Assembly (NCBI GenBank): GCA_964019425.1
Contig: OZ025794.1
Coordinates: forward strand, 992,001-1,056,000
DNA from: Flectonema sp. DT1601
Lineage: Eukaryota; Euglenozoa; Diplonemea; Diplonemida; Diplonemidae
DNA length: 64,000 nucleotides
Direction: 5' to 3'
Part shown: piece after piece, positions 42,497 to 55,013 of the stretch
Position numbering within the stretch: the stretch's first letter is position 1
How the letters are laid out: every line of letters starts with the position of its first letter
Translations under genes and position numbers: made by a program
Notes under the pieces: generated by a model
Database searches by the model: none
What the model saw: only the letters and a program-made list of their open reading frames with translations
What the model was told of the DNA's origin: nothing

Positions 42497-45306
42497 TTAA
42501 CTAGGTACTGGTGCCTGACTGGAGGTTGCTGGATCAGTCTGGGCCAGCTGGGCAACCTGTTTGTTAGTTAGTTAAATTGTGAATAACAAGAACAATATAA
42601 TTAAAAACATAAAACCCATACTGAATGACCTTTATATGGCCCTGGTTGATTGGCTCCTACGGTAGCTGCTGCCCCTTCAACGCCTTGCATCATTGAACTA
42701 ACTTTTTGTTGACGTTCCTCTTCTTTTAATGATTTTCGACATTCTGTGAAGTAGTTGGCGTGCATGGAACTAAATTCTGTCTGGATCTCATCGTATTCTG
42801 ATTGAAATCGTTTTACTTGGTCTTGGAAGTGAGTTAATGAGACTTGCATCGCCTTCATCTGTTGTTTGTTTGTTATTATTTATAATCACAATAAGGTTAA
42901 AACATAAAGGAAAACAACAAGACATACTTGAGATGTTTTCTTACTTAAGTTATCTTTATAAACGTTCAATTGTTCTGCTACTTCAGGACCAGGTTGACGA
43001 GCAAGAACTCCCTTGAGTTCGACGTATAATTTTTCCTTTTCGGAAATTAATTTTTCTTTTTCACGAACTTCTTCAGTTTTAACAATTAATTGCTTTTGGA
43101 GTTTGTGAGTGCGAGTCAGTGCTTCGTACGTGTGAGGTTCAGAACCTTCCATTTTATGCCAACGATGGACATTAAGAGGGTTTTGGAGCTCGTCTGTGAG
43201 TGCTTTTACTTTAGCGCGTTCTCTAATAAGAGAATTCGTTTTGATGTTAATTTCTAACTTGAGGCTGTCGATTTTGGAGATGAATGTTTTTACAGAGTTA
43301 AGCTCTACTCGTAGTTGACTACTTTTCTCTTTTAGTTGTCGTAATTCAACCATTCGGTCTCGGTATTGGATGTCTCCCTTATTCATTGTCGATTGTTGAA
43401 TTCGAATTCGTTCATACAGTCTCGACAGCTCGTCATTCCTCTTAATGAGTTGTGCTCCTAAGATATCACGTTCGTTCATTACGTTCTCATAGTCGCGTTT
43501 TTGTTTTGCCTTTTCACTGTCAGCTTCGTTTATTATCTCATTAAGTTTGTTTATTTCATTTGCTAAGGATATTATTTTCCTCGTATTCGCGTCGATCATT
43601 GTGACAAATTTTTGTTTTCTAAGAAGATAACGCTTTTTTTCACTTTCTAATTTTGATTTTTGAATGTTATGATGAACCAAGTCTTTTTCTTTTTGTTGAA
43701 TTTCTTCTTTTAGTTGGAGGATGCTGTGGTTCATTATTTTAAACTTCCTGCGCATATCCTGGATGTCGGAGTGTAGTTCCAGGAGATTTTTTGAATATAA
43801 ATTTCTCTCATTGAGAACCTGCTCGAATAGACCTTGTTGTTGTTTTAGTTTGTTTTCACTGTCGTGGATGGCACGTTGGCTTTCATCTACTTTTGATTCA
43901 AGAATACGAACTTCATCCATTGATCTGACGTAGTGTGTTGATGCCTCGCCTGCTTCTTTCTCATACTGTAAGGTTTCTTGTTCCAAATGATAGATAAGTT
44001 CGCGTTGTTTGTGTCCGTGTTTTTCATATCCTCGTATCTCTTGTTCAAGGTTGCGTTTTTGATTTTCTTTTATTAAGAGCCAGTCTTTTTGTTTTTGAGT
44101 TCCTCCCTGAGCTTTTAAATAATTCTTATTTAGAATATCCCTCTCTCTTGTTAGATCGTCGATTTGTTTTCGATCGCTTTCACAGGCTTTTCGACCGGTG
44201 CTTATGTTGGTTTCCATTTTTTGAATCTCTAAGTGAAGGTTGTTTCGCTCGTGCTCGACATCGGCTCGTTGCTGTTCCAAAACACGATTGCGTCGTTGGA
44301 CTGTATCGCGTAGCTTACTTGATCTGTTCAGTTCTTGTTTCTGTGACAGAGCATCGTTCTCCTTTATCCTCAACTGCGCTTGTAGATTTTGATTTTCTGC
44401 TTTCACAGCTGATGTCCTCTCAATTTCAGCTTCCAAATCATGTTGGTATTTTTGAGTTTTCTTATTAATACTTTCGTATTCCTTGATTGCTCTTTCGGTT
44501 GCGCTTTTTTGTTCGTGAAGTTGCTCATCAAGACGTTGAATTGCAAGGTATGATTGGTTTAAAACACTATCATTTGTTTTTATGAGAGAATGATGACTTA
44601 GGAGTTCACTTTTTAGAGTTTTCAGTTCTCTTTCCCAATATTCTTTGCGTCGTTTTTCTTTGTCGAGGAGATCCAGTTTGTCGACCATTACGTCATTTAT
44701 ATTCTGAATTTGATTATCTTGTAATTCCTTATCGTGGACAAGTTTAGACATCGATTCGTGGTACTCAGTGATGTTACCTTGGATTGCTACTAATTGTGTC
44801 TTCTGGGTATCTCGTTCTTTTTGAAGATCTTCTCGTACCTTCGCTAATTCTTGTAAAGCACTGTCATGTCCTATAAGTCCACTCACACCCTTTTCCACTT
44901 GTTTCTCCAAGTCTTTCAACTCCATTCGAAGCCTTTTAATATTTTCCTTGGCTGTGATTTCCTTTTCTTTAGACTGCTCCAGTCTTGATTTCGCTTTCGT
45001 AATTTCCTTTCGGAGTGTTTCTATTGTCGAGTGATCTCCAGCGCTAAGGTCCTCAGCAGTTTTTATCTTTGATTGGCAGGTGTGGATTTCACTTTGTAGG
45101 TCCAAGCATTTTTTGAGGAGTCGTTTTTCTCCATCGTGAAGTTTCAGGAACGAGGCATGCATTGTATCATACTCTTTACGATATACTTCGAGGCTTTCAT
45201 CACTTTCTAACTCAAGTAGAACTTCTTGAAACTGACGTTCGCATTGCTCAAAAGATGCATTCTGTTGTTGAATACGTTCAAATGTTTCGTCATCAGTTTT
45301 CAACAT
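42497..45306 (-). CDS. CFAP58: Cilia- and flagella-associated protein 58 (three exons)
   Basis: The product is a long coiled-coil protein needed for assembly and beating of motile flagella. Exons are 45306-42928, 42858-42622 and 42556-42497; introns are 69 nt (GTATGT) and 65 nt (GTATGG), ending ACAG. The total is 891 residues, against about 872 in human. Almost the whole chain is heptad-rich Lys/Glu/Gln coiled coil. The diagnostic C-terminal block is present (LNVHRWHKMEGS, THKLQKQLIVKTEEV, EKEKLYVELKGVLARQPGPE), which matches CFAP58 (CCDC147) rather than CCDC39. Exon 2 completes the coiled coil, and the last 19 residues come from exon 3. An AACAACAG acceptor-like site and a G-run precede the ATG. 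It implies that this organism builds motile flagella. Confidence 0.95.
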
Positions 45307-45442
45307 TTTCTGCCCCCCCTGCCCACGGCTGTTGTTAAAAACGAATTAAGTATTATTTTAATTATTGTTTTCATAATCAATCATGTAAACTATAACTCGA
45401 TTGGCTTGAATGAAAAATGGGGTTTCTGGAATGGACGGGGTG

Positions 45443-45500
45443 CTCCGACCACCCATCCTCCGATGGAGGAGAGGCGGACCTGGGAAAGGCGTGGTCGGAG
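45443..45500. ncRNA. GC-rich hairpin with 10-bp stem, followed by poly-A
   Basis: CTCCGACCAC (45443-45452) is exactly complementary to GTGGTCGGAG (45491-45500). Inside, CCTCC-GAT-GGAGG (45457-45469) forms a second stem. A run of A follows within a few bases. The closed multi-stem shape plus poly-A suggests a retroposed structured RNA or the head of a SINE. It lies about 140 bases upstream of the CFAP58 ATG. It does not match tRNA boxes. Confidence 0.4.
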
Positions 45501-46078
45501 GAAAGAAAAAAAAAAAAAAAAAAAAAAAAAGGAAGCAAAAAAAAAAAAAAGAAAAGAAAAGAAAGAGACAAGGAAATAGCAAACGTGCGGGGAAATTTCC
45601 TGGGCAACAACCGACTCTCAAAAAGACCTGATGGAGCGGTTGAGCGAAAAACCAGTTCACATCCTTATTCTCTTCGGAAAGTTGATATTGGATATGGAGT
45701 ACTTGTGAATTTCCAGCAAAACATAGCATTTTAGATACGCCATTAAAAGACTTTGGAGGGAAGATGTTGTAATAAGAACCGTAGTCACATTCGGTACATT
45801 GTTATTGTGTCCCAGGAAAGAAAAAAAAAAAAAAAAGGAAAGGAAAAAATCTGCTTCCCACAAGTACAACACAACAGTAAGTGTCTAGAACGTATTACTA
45901 CTAGTTGGTTGATGGTTTTTTTTTTTTTTTTGTCTAAAGTCATTGTGAGAGGTTCATTTGTCTGAGTAACTAATCCATAGAAAAAAAATGAAAGCAGATT
46001 ATCATGATCTGCCCTCACTTACTAAAGAAATATTGTTACCGTCTCGGTATTTCTTTTTTTTTTTTTTTTATTTGCAAG

Positions 46079-46109
<31 letters not shown>

Positions 46110-47020
46110 TTAAAAAAATAAAATTAAAAATCGGAAACTGATAACTCTGCATAGAATTGTCAAGGGTAGTAATTCGTTTATGACTAACTGATTTGTGATT
46201 ACTGCATGGGCGGGGGTAGAACTATAATGCAGCTCTTAGTCCAATATTTTATTCCTCCCTCCCTCCGTATCTTTTTATTAAAAAGGGTCTGCATCTTACA
46301 CCACAAAAACTAAATGTAATCAGCATGTCGGTGAAAAGATAAGGCATTAACCCTTAGATTGAAAGAAAAATATAAAATGCTTTCTTTTGTTTTTAGTGAT
46401 AGTTTTTTTTTTTTTTTTTTTCTTTATTGTAGTCTTCCTTTATTTTATTTTTATTTTCATTTTTCTTTTTCTTTTTCTTTTTTTTTATTACTATTCATCA
46501 ACCAAAATTTTCATATGTTTTTTAATAAAAAAAAAAAAAAAAAAAATTGTGTTTTATTGTTATTATTATTATTATTTTTTTTCTCTCTTTTCTTCTTTTT
46601 TTTTTTTTGCTTGTTTGATTTGCACACCCTAAAGCCAGTTATTATTGCTGTCACAATCGACTACTTTATGTTACGGATGTGACAGGCCTTGGGCATTGGT
46701 CAATAAGAGCCAATAAATTACACAACAGAAAATAAAAACCTCACTGATAAAATATACAATCTCCCATAAACAATTTCGTACGTTACTAACCCATTTGAGT
46801 ATCCCCCTTAAAGAAAAGGGGATACATCAAAAGGAGGTGCAAAAGAAGAAAAATAGAGGTGGGAAGAAAGGAAGAAAAAAAAAAAAAAAAAAAAAAAAAA
46901 TTCTGCTGCAACTAGTGTCTGTAAAGTTGGACAGTGTTTCTTTGTATCATCAAACACAACGTAAGTATTTACCGTTGTAATCACGTAGCCAAGTAATTGC
47001 AATCGAAGAATACGAACAGC

Positions 47021-47056
<36 letters not shown>

Positions 47057-47944
47057 CTTTCCTCCCCACAATTTATTTCCGCTTTTAGAAAGTCTTACAC
47101 GACGAACATTAGAAGAAAAAAGAAGAAAAAAAAAAAAAAAGGGGGGAAATAGTGTAATTTTGAGGGAAACTTCTTTTTTGATTTCTTTTTTTGGAAAAAG
47201 GGGGGGAAAAAAATCCTTATATATCAAGTATTCGCTGCGAGAGGTTTGCCGGCATTCAGCCGACATACTTGTCAACCAAATTAACACAAAATCGGTGATT
47301 TTTTTTTTATTTTCTGCATGTGTGATTTTACGTACTGCTCAAAACAATTTAAAACCACTGCAGAGAGCCTTACGACTCCTTTCTAATGTTCCTTGTCGTG
47401 GAAATGGAATACAAGTGACGAAGGAAATAAAAACAGAAAAAACTAAGACTAAAAAATAGCTTGTTGGGAGATAATAGATAGTTAGTTAAAATAATGTAAA
47501 AAAAAAAAAAAAAAAGACCGTAGCATAATATTTCCATGTAATAACACGTGGATATAAAAAACAATAAAATAAATAAAAAAATAAAAATATCACAATACTG
47601 ACTAAAAAAAGTAGCATAAGCAGGTTAGAATTATCTGCTTCTAAACAAAATAAACATAACTCGTGCTCCAATCACATCTATGATATAAAAAGATACAAGT
47701 AGCAATATTGTAAAAATCTTCATTTTTTTTTTTTTTTTTTTTTCCTTCTGCGATTCAATTAAAACAAAAAAAAAAGAGGGGAGTATGGAAAAAAAAGTAT
47801 AATGAAGGGGATGGGAAATCACTGTTTGTTTCCACCAAAGGAAATTAACGACATCCTTTCGAAAAATTAGACGTGCTTTGTGTGTTGTGTGTTGTAACGT
47901 AATTTATGAATAAGAAGTGGGAAAATAATTTTCGGGAAATAGCT

Positions 47945-47976
<32 letters not shown>

Positions 47977-48777
47977 CCTTTAGTTCACTATATGTAAACC
48001 ATATACAAAGGACAAGTGCACATAAAGGTTTTCTCAGCCAATCAAGACGAGGAAGGGAAGGGGGTGCGCCGCCAACGCAAAAAAAAAAGAAAGAAAACTT
48101 GTGCATCCTTACAACTTGAATACGTCTTCTGAAAAAGGCTTTTTTTTTTTTTTTTTTTTTTTTAATTTTTTTTTTTTTTTTTTCGCAAACAGAACTACAA
48201 CGGAAGTCTCTTAAACTACTCCAAATCAACACCTCAGCCCTTAGAGCAAAAAAAAAAAAAAAATAGAAATGGGGAGTGGGAAGCTTCAGTCATATTCAAT
48301 TCTTTTTTTTTTCTTTTTTTTTTTTTTTCTTTTTTTTTTTTCCCTCTTTCCCATGCATCTTGTTCTGTTGTTTACTTGGTTGTGGGCTGCCAAAGAAACA
48401 CCAGCCTAAGATTATACGATATTTATTGATTGGACACACTCGTTGTATTAATATATGAAGGCCAACCTAAATAGAGGGGACTGGAATTCTGAGCCTGCAG
48501 AGTATCCATTCTTACTACAGGACAAAAAAAAAAAAAAAAAAAAAAAAGGACAAAAAAAAAAAAGGAGGAGGAGGAAGAGGGGAAATAAGTATCAAACTTT
48601 GAAAAAATAAAAAGAGGGGGGAAGGAAAAAAAAAAACATAACAAATCCGTTTTCCTTTGCAATAGACAAAGAATATAAGAAACACGGAAGAATAGAGCGC
48701 CATGTGAGATAACAGGCTATAAATAATTAGAAACTAATTGGACCCTCCTGAATAATATTAAATAAATAATTCGATTC

Positions 48778-48820
48778 GCCTGTACCGCCATCACAGGCAG
48801 GTAACGTGAACGTTAACCTG
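48778..48820. repeat. Two adjacent hairpins
   Basis: GCCTGT...ACAGGC (48778-48798) abuts CAGGTAACGT-GA-ACGTTAACCTG (48798-48820, one bulged base). This is isolated structure in an otherwise homopolymer-rich stretch. Confidence 0.45.
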
Positions 48821-51610
48821 CTGCCGCACCCAGACAAGTCAAAGTAATGTATTTCTTTTTTTTTTTTCATTACATGCGCAAGGAGGAATAACGGAAATGC
48901 TTTTGATGTGCGGCCCAAAAGCTCCCAAAGAAAAAAAGGGAAGAAAAAAAAACAAGAAAAAAAAAGGAAGGAATGTGCGTGAATATGCAATAATAGCGCA
49001 ATTTTTTTTGTTTTTTTTTTGTTTTTTTTAAATTCCTCAACTCAGGTGAGGATTTATGAAAAAAAAAAACACTGCGCGATGCAAGGAAAGAAACAGCACC
49101 GCCTGGGACCATCCCGTTAGTACAAGAGACATATGGGTGAACAAAAGTTTTCATTCAAACAATCAGAACGGACACCTTCTAACCAAAAATAGTAAACTTC
49201 ACTGCAAGTAAGTTCAACAACACTGTCGTCGACTGGCCTTGCTTAGTGAATTACTGCTATACAGATATCTTGATACGCAAGGAAAGATGAATTGATGGCT
49301 TGTAATTCATTACTTATAATTAAAGCATTATCTCGCAAAGGGCTTTAAAAAAAAAAAAAAGAAATATGGTTGTGCCACTCGCGCTGACTTTTTTTTTTCT
49401 TTGTTTCCATTTTTTTCTTTTTCTCGCTTGTGTTTTTTTTTTTTTTTTTTCTTTTTGAGATATCCTCCCGTTACCCCTACTCCGAAATGACGACTCGACT
49501 CTCTTAGAGCAAGCGGCAACGAGAAAAAAGGCTTCCAGATGTATTGTGCTTGCACAGACCTAATCAATAAGGATGAACAAAAAAAGAAAAAAGCGAGAAA
49601 TCGGGAAAAAAGACAAACTGTTTTGAACAGTAATAAGAATACGGTGCAAAAAAAGAGAAAAAAAAAGGAAAACATCCTCAAAAAGAAAACTTAATACAAA
49701 GTGATGTGACTCACAAATAATGTGCTTAAATTCTTTTTTTTTAATAACGCATGAGGTTTTTCGTGCACAACGATGGCTCTTAACCTTTAATTGGGATCGG
49801 GTCTGGTTAACAATGACTTCGTTCTACATGCTCACTGTGATTCAAAAGTACCCGAACGCTTCATAGAGACTCACCTCAGGAAAAAACACTCCTAACCACT
49901 ACTACTCCTTGCGTATTAATAAACAAGAAGAAGTCACGTGAACAATGCAGGATGGCCAATGTCTAAATAAAACCCCACCCAACAGGGAAAGAAACGATTT
50001 TTTTTTTTTTGCAATGGAAGGGGCGTGAAGAATTCCAACAGGATCATTTCACATTATTTATTGAAAAAGCTTTTAAAGTTTTTTTTTTTTTTTTTTTTTG
50101 CGCTTGTTAAATGCAAAGAGAGCGGAAGGGAGGCTAAAATATGAAATTTTAAAAAAAAAAGGGGGGGGGAAAAAGCCATAGCGCACTCAAAAAAATAAGA
50201 GCGTTGTATTGTATCACAAGGAACATAACGGCAAAATCAGTTTTTTTTTGTTGTTGTTTTTTTTTTTTTTTTTTTTTTTTTTTTGTAAAAAAAGGAATAA
50301 TTGATTTTGCAATATAAAAAAAATACAATCGTAATGAAGCATAACGATAGTTAACATCTGATAAGGATATAGTGACTATTTTGAGCGCCTAAAAAAAAAA
50401 AAAGAAGGTAAATGAAGATAAATGACATTGTTGCAAGCCTTTACATGGTTTTTCGTCAGAACCCCTCACCGGAGAGAATAAACATTATGTCTACACTTTC
50501 ATGTTGAAAAATTTGTATTACCAAACATGTCTTCCTGTAAGGGGTAAGCATTTTTTTTTTATTTTTTTAAAAATTTCTCTTTTTTGTTTTGTTTTATTGT
50601 TTTATTCGCTCCGTTGAAGGAACCAACGGGATAAAAAAAAGAGGATAAAAAAAGAGAACGGGGGGGAAAAAAAAAGAATAAATAAATAAGGGAAACCCCC
50701 CTGACTATAACACAATACTTTCCCGGAGAGGAAAATCTGAAAAGTGGTTTGCTGTAAGATCTAAAATGAAAGAATTTAAATTCCCTGCAGTTTAGTACCT
50801 TTCTTCGTAACCATTAGTAGGCCTATTCTGATTTACGAGGCGATTTTCTCTTTTTTACCAAAAAACCAACGAGGCTCTTTTTTTTTTTTTTTTTCCTTTG
50901 AAGTCAGTCGGATGATATCTGCGTGTTGAAGATTAGCTGTTTTCCAAAAAAAAAAAAAAAAAAAAAAAGAAAAGAAAAAAAAAAAAAAAAAAATATGACT
51001 GCACACCCAGAAAAAGTTAACAGAATCGTCCTTACAAATAATATCGCCAGAAAGGCGCAGAAAACGGAAAAAAAATAACATAATGAACAGCACGATGAAA
51101 AGAGAAGAAAGAAAACAAGAGCGACGGATGAATAGTAATAAACATAACATTAAGAACCATCGATAACTGTGTAGTGAGTATTTTGTATGTATAAAAGGGG
51201 GGAAACAAAAATAAACAAAGGAATGAGAGATAAGTATATATTGCCGAGCTGTAAATAGCAAAAAAAAAAAGAATTTTCTTTTTCCCCCTTTCTCTCCTTT
51301 GGGAAAAAAAAAAAAAAAAAAAAAAAAAATGGACGGGTATGTGAAAGACACAGCTTCACACTTTCAAAAAAAGAAATGAAAGAATCAGGGAAAACTTGCC
51401 AGACCTCTTATCGATTTACCGTTGATATCATTTTCGGATGTGTCTTTAATCTTACCTAAAAATAACTGGTTTAGATCAGTCACGCGAAGCAGATACACAA
51501 AATAAATGGCACTCGAAGGTGGGGTCTTTTCCTCGGCATCAACGCAACCGTAGTAAAGCACTATATTTTATTTACTATTTCATAATATTTAGCAGTAACG
51601 CTCTTTTTTG

Positions 51611-51646
<36 letters not shown>

Positions 51647-52762
51647 CCCGCTTCTTTTCTTTTTCCCCCCTGCCCTAGCACCACCTAGAGACCCACCCAA
51701 AACAGGTTTTAAAAAAAAACACCCACATGTATACATCCGCTCGCTGCATAATTACGTTTGCTCGCGAAAGATGTACAACGCACAACTTGAAAAACTCTAT
51801 GAGAAGAAGAGACGGATTTAAAAAAAGGAAATTAAAACATTTAATACTGACCTCAAGATTGGTACAGAAAATAAATGGTGGCTCCTGTCTTCTCAGGTTT
51901 CCTCTCTAAGGTTCGTACTTTCCACAAAAAAAAAAAAAAAAAAAAAACCTGCGTTGGGTAGCACAAAAAAGTGGCACAACTCGAAAAAAAAAAGTTTCAG
52001 AGGTACCATTTCAGAGCAACAGGGGTGTGACAACTCAAAGTCACTTCTGAACACTCAATGGCGTGGAACCAAGAGGATAAAATCAGCACAGATAGCTAAT
52101 TATATGATACATGCATCCTTTTTGTCTTTTTTGTTTTTTGTTTTTTGCTTTGTTTCTTTTTGTCCTCCTCCCTCCCTTCCTAGTGTGTTAAAAATAGTCT
52201 CTCATATGGAAGTATCAAAAATACCCAAAGGGAAGACAAGCGTATCTTTTTTTTTAACCTCAGAAGTACCTGAATGGTAAGCCCTGGGACATGTAATGTG
52301 CCTTAGTCGTACTGCAGGTTAATTTTCTTGAAGACGAAAAAAAAAGAGAGCTTCTTCTCACTGGGAAGAGATCAAAAAAAAAAAAAAACTAATTTTTAAC
52401 AAAATATAAGAAAAATAAAGTTAGAAAAATAAAGAAGAAAGAAAGAAAAAGGGAAATTTCTTTTTTTGTTCGTTTTTTCGGTTTTGCATTAAACGCGCAA
52501 GCGAAAAAACGTAACAAAACTTCCCTACAAATATTATCTAATCTGAGCTTCTTTTTTTTTTTTTTTTTTTTTTAAATTGTTGCCTAGCTACTGGGGGATT
52601 AACAGAAAAAAAGAAAAGAGAAGAATAAATAAACAACAAAAAAAAAAATTATATTTTTCTCTCTGCATGTTGACAACAATGTAAAAAAAAAAAAAAAAAA
52701 AAAACGAAATACTGCTTCTGCTGTAAATGAGAGGATTGCGAAGATAACGAAGGAATAAAACC

Positions 52763-52899
52763 ACTCAGATAAGCCTTATATATTTTGTGGGATCGCAGAC
52801 AATATTACCGTAGCACAGGGAAATAGTTAAATAACGGCTCTTAATCTGAATATTTTCTTCTCCGACTTCGTCGGTGCAAAAAAAAAAAAAAAAAAAAAA
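52763..52899 (+). repeat. SINE-like dispersed repeat, copy B (poly-A tail)
   Basis: It runs from ACTCAGATAAGCCTTATAT through GGGATCGCAGAC and AAATAACGGCTCTTAATCTG to CTTCGTCGGTGC and about 20 A. It is about the same length as copy A (11497-11633), with diverged middle sequence. Confidence 0.65.
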
Positions 52900-53601
52900 C
52901 GTCGACAAAAACATCGAACGTTTAAAAAAATAACAACGTTTCTTCATTCATCTCATTGGCTGCCCTTACTATCTCGTGTAAAGAACATTCACTGGGATGA
53001 ACCAAAATTGACCGGTAGTAATAATCGAGGGTTTTTTTTTTATTCTTTTTTTTTTTTTTTAAAACGATTTCGTCACACTAAACTCTTCAGTGAAGTAGGA
53101 ACGCAATTTATTTTGAAGAGAGGGGGGGGAAGGCTATAAATAAATATTATTTGGTAATTTTTTTAATAAAGTTCTTCTTTAGACTTGTGAAGCGTTTTTC
53201 ATTACGGAATAGGGAAATAGGAAATGCGAGTTCGAGAATAGTATTATGAAAGAAAAAATAATAATAATAATAATAACTATAAAAAAAAAAATAATAATAA
53301 CAATAAAAAAAAAAGGGACAGCGGAGGCGCGATACATAAAGAATATTCACAAGGTAAAGCTGTGAAAAAAACTTCACCTGAGAAGGTTTTTCGAAGAAAA
53401 GAACTGCTTACAGTGAGCCGTTTAGTAGTACTTTTTTTTTTTTTTTCTCTTTCTTTTCCGTTCTTAAAAAACCATATTTTCCGGACACTACAGTCTATAT
53501 CGCTTAACTCCACCGCCAACAAGTATAGGGAAAGCAAAGTTGTTGAAAGCCATGAGATTTGAGCATCACTGCTTCCTCTTCTTCTTCTTCTTCTTCTTCT
53601 T

Positions 53602-53635
<34 letters not shown>

Positions 53636-54109
53636 AAAAAATACGCCCCGAGAACATTTAATTCAGGAAAAGAAAAAAATATAAATAAATAAACAAATAA
53701 ATAAAACAAAACAGGGAACTGTACTTTCCAAAATTCAGCACCGAACAACAACAATAATGTCGTTGCCAGAGGAACTTGTTTAATCCATTTTTTCGGGTTT
53801 TATCGGTTGCTCATATTTTTGATAAAGAGCAACTCGTCTTAAAACAGCTTGTCGAAAAGAAAGATAGGATTAAGGTTTCTTTTTTTTTTCTTTTTTTTTT
53901 TTTTGCCATATTCTGTTGACAGAAGAAGATGCGAGAACAAAGTGCAGTGAACGTCGATGAATTAACATCTACGTTCCCTCCTCCCTATTCTCTAAACAAA
54001 AATGTGAATCTTTATGAGTAGAGAATAAAGGGATAACATTAAAGAAAGAAAAAATTTTATAAAAAAAAAAAAAAAAATTGACGTTTACGCACGAGCAGCT
54101 CCCTATACT

Positions 54110-54320
54110 TTTATTTATTTATTTATTTTTGAAATCCTAACACTTGTACATCATGGTAAGCTTACGGGATATCAATCATTCGATTCTACACAACCGTAAA
54201 GACTCCCTCAGGTGTGAAGGGACGTTGTGACCATCAATATTTGTGTTAAGACCCACTTGACATAAGAGCAAGTGTTAAGGATGCTTGATAACACCTATTT
54301 TCGCCAAGAGAGGAGGCGCA
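54110..54320 (+). repeat. Diverged dispersed repeat, copy 1 of 2
   Basis: After a (TTTA)n run it reads GAAATCCTAACA, later AACCGTAAAGACTCCCTCAG, and ends GTGTTAAGGATGCTTGATAA-CACCTATTTTCG. The stretch 58730-58940 shows the same landmarks in the same order. Confidence 0.5.
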
Positions 54321-55013
54321 TGCCACAGGGGGTGAAACCAAATAAAATAAAATAAAAACAGAAATTTTATATAAAGATCTAAGCATGCTGCTAATGTTTT
54401 TTTTAATTTTTTTATTATTTTTTTTTTTTTTTTTTTCTCTCTCTTTTTTTAAAAAAGTAAACGAGAAACGTGAATGACCTGCTCGTTATAAACAGATACT
54501 GGATGCAAAATATGACTAACAAAATAAACTGAACAAAAACAAAGTAACCTGTGAGCTGACCTCACATGGGTGTATATGCGTGACGGCGCGAGGGTAGAAT
54601 GAGATAAATGGAAATTAGATTTTGTTTTGTTGTAGTTGTTTTAAATAACAGCAACAACACTATCACGTAATTAAGTAAAAAAAACGAAAAATGGGGGAGG
54701 TGGGAAAGCAAAAACAAATGTCAACTTTTTACTTCTGGTTTTTTTTTTTTTTTCTTTTTTTTTTTCTTCTTTTTTCCTTCCGGAAAAAAAGCAAACCATT
54801 AAAACGCGAAGACGAAGGGGGAAGGAAGAACCCACAATAGGGACAAAATAGAAACTGAAGCATTCACGAAAGTATGAGTACTTTTTCCTTTACAACGACA
54901 ACCTTGCAGGATAATTTTAACAAAAAAAAAAAAGTAGCAAAAAAACAAAAAAAAGAAACGAGTCGAGAGAGGGAAGATATAAAAAGGGAAAAAAAATGGT
55001 GAAGGAAAAATTT

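Larger units (their letters stand above)
45307..55013. other. 9.7-kb gene desert, homopolymer-rich
   Basis: No protein gene can be supported on either strand; all long frames are poly-Phe or poly-Lys runs from A/T tracts. It holds a GC-rich hairpin with 10-bp stem at 45443-45500, an 8-bp inverted repeat at 46799-46825 (GTATCCCC...GGGGATAC), a double hairpin at 48778-48820, a module of the composite repeat near 50335-50380, a SINE-like copy at 52763-52899, and a diverged repeat at 54110-54320. Confidence 0.65.

Noticed and set aside
42601-45306. CCDC39 as identity of the long coiled-coil gene
   Set aside because: The C-terminal NVHRWHKMEGS and LARQPGPE motifs fit CFAP58, not CCDC39.
46808-47287. 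159-codon frame with poly-Lys and poly-Phe
   Set aside because: Homopolymer artefact.
50833-51351. 172-codon poly-Phe frame in the gene desert
   Set aside because: Built almost wholly on A-runs read on the opposite strand; typical of this low-complexity DNA.
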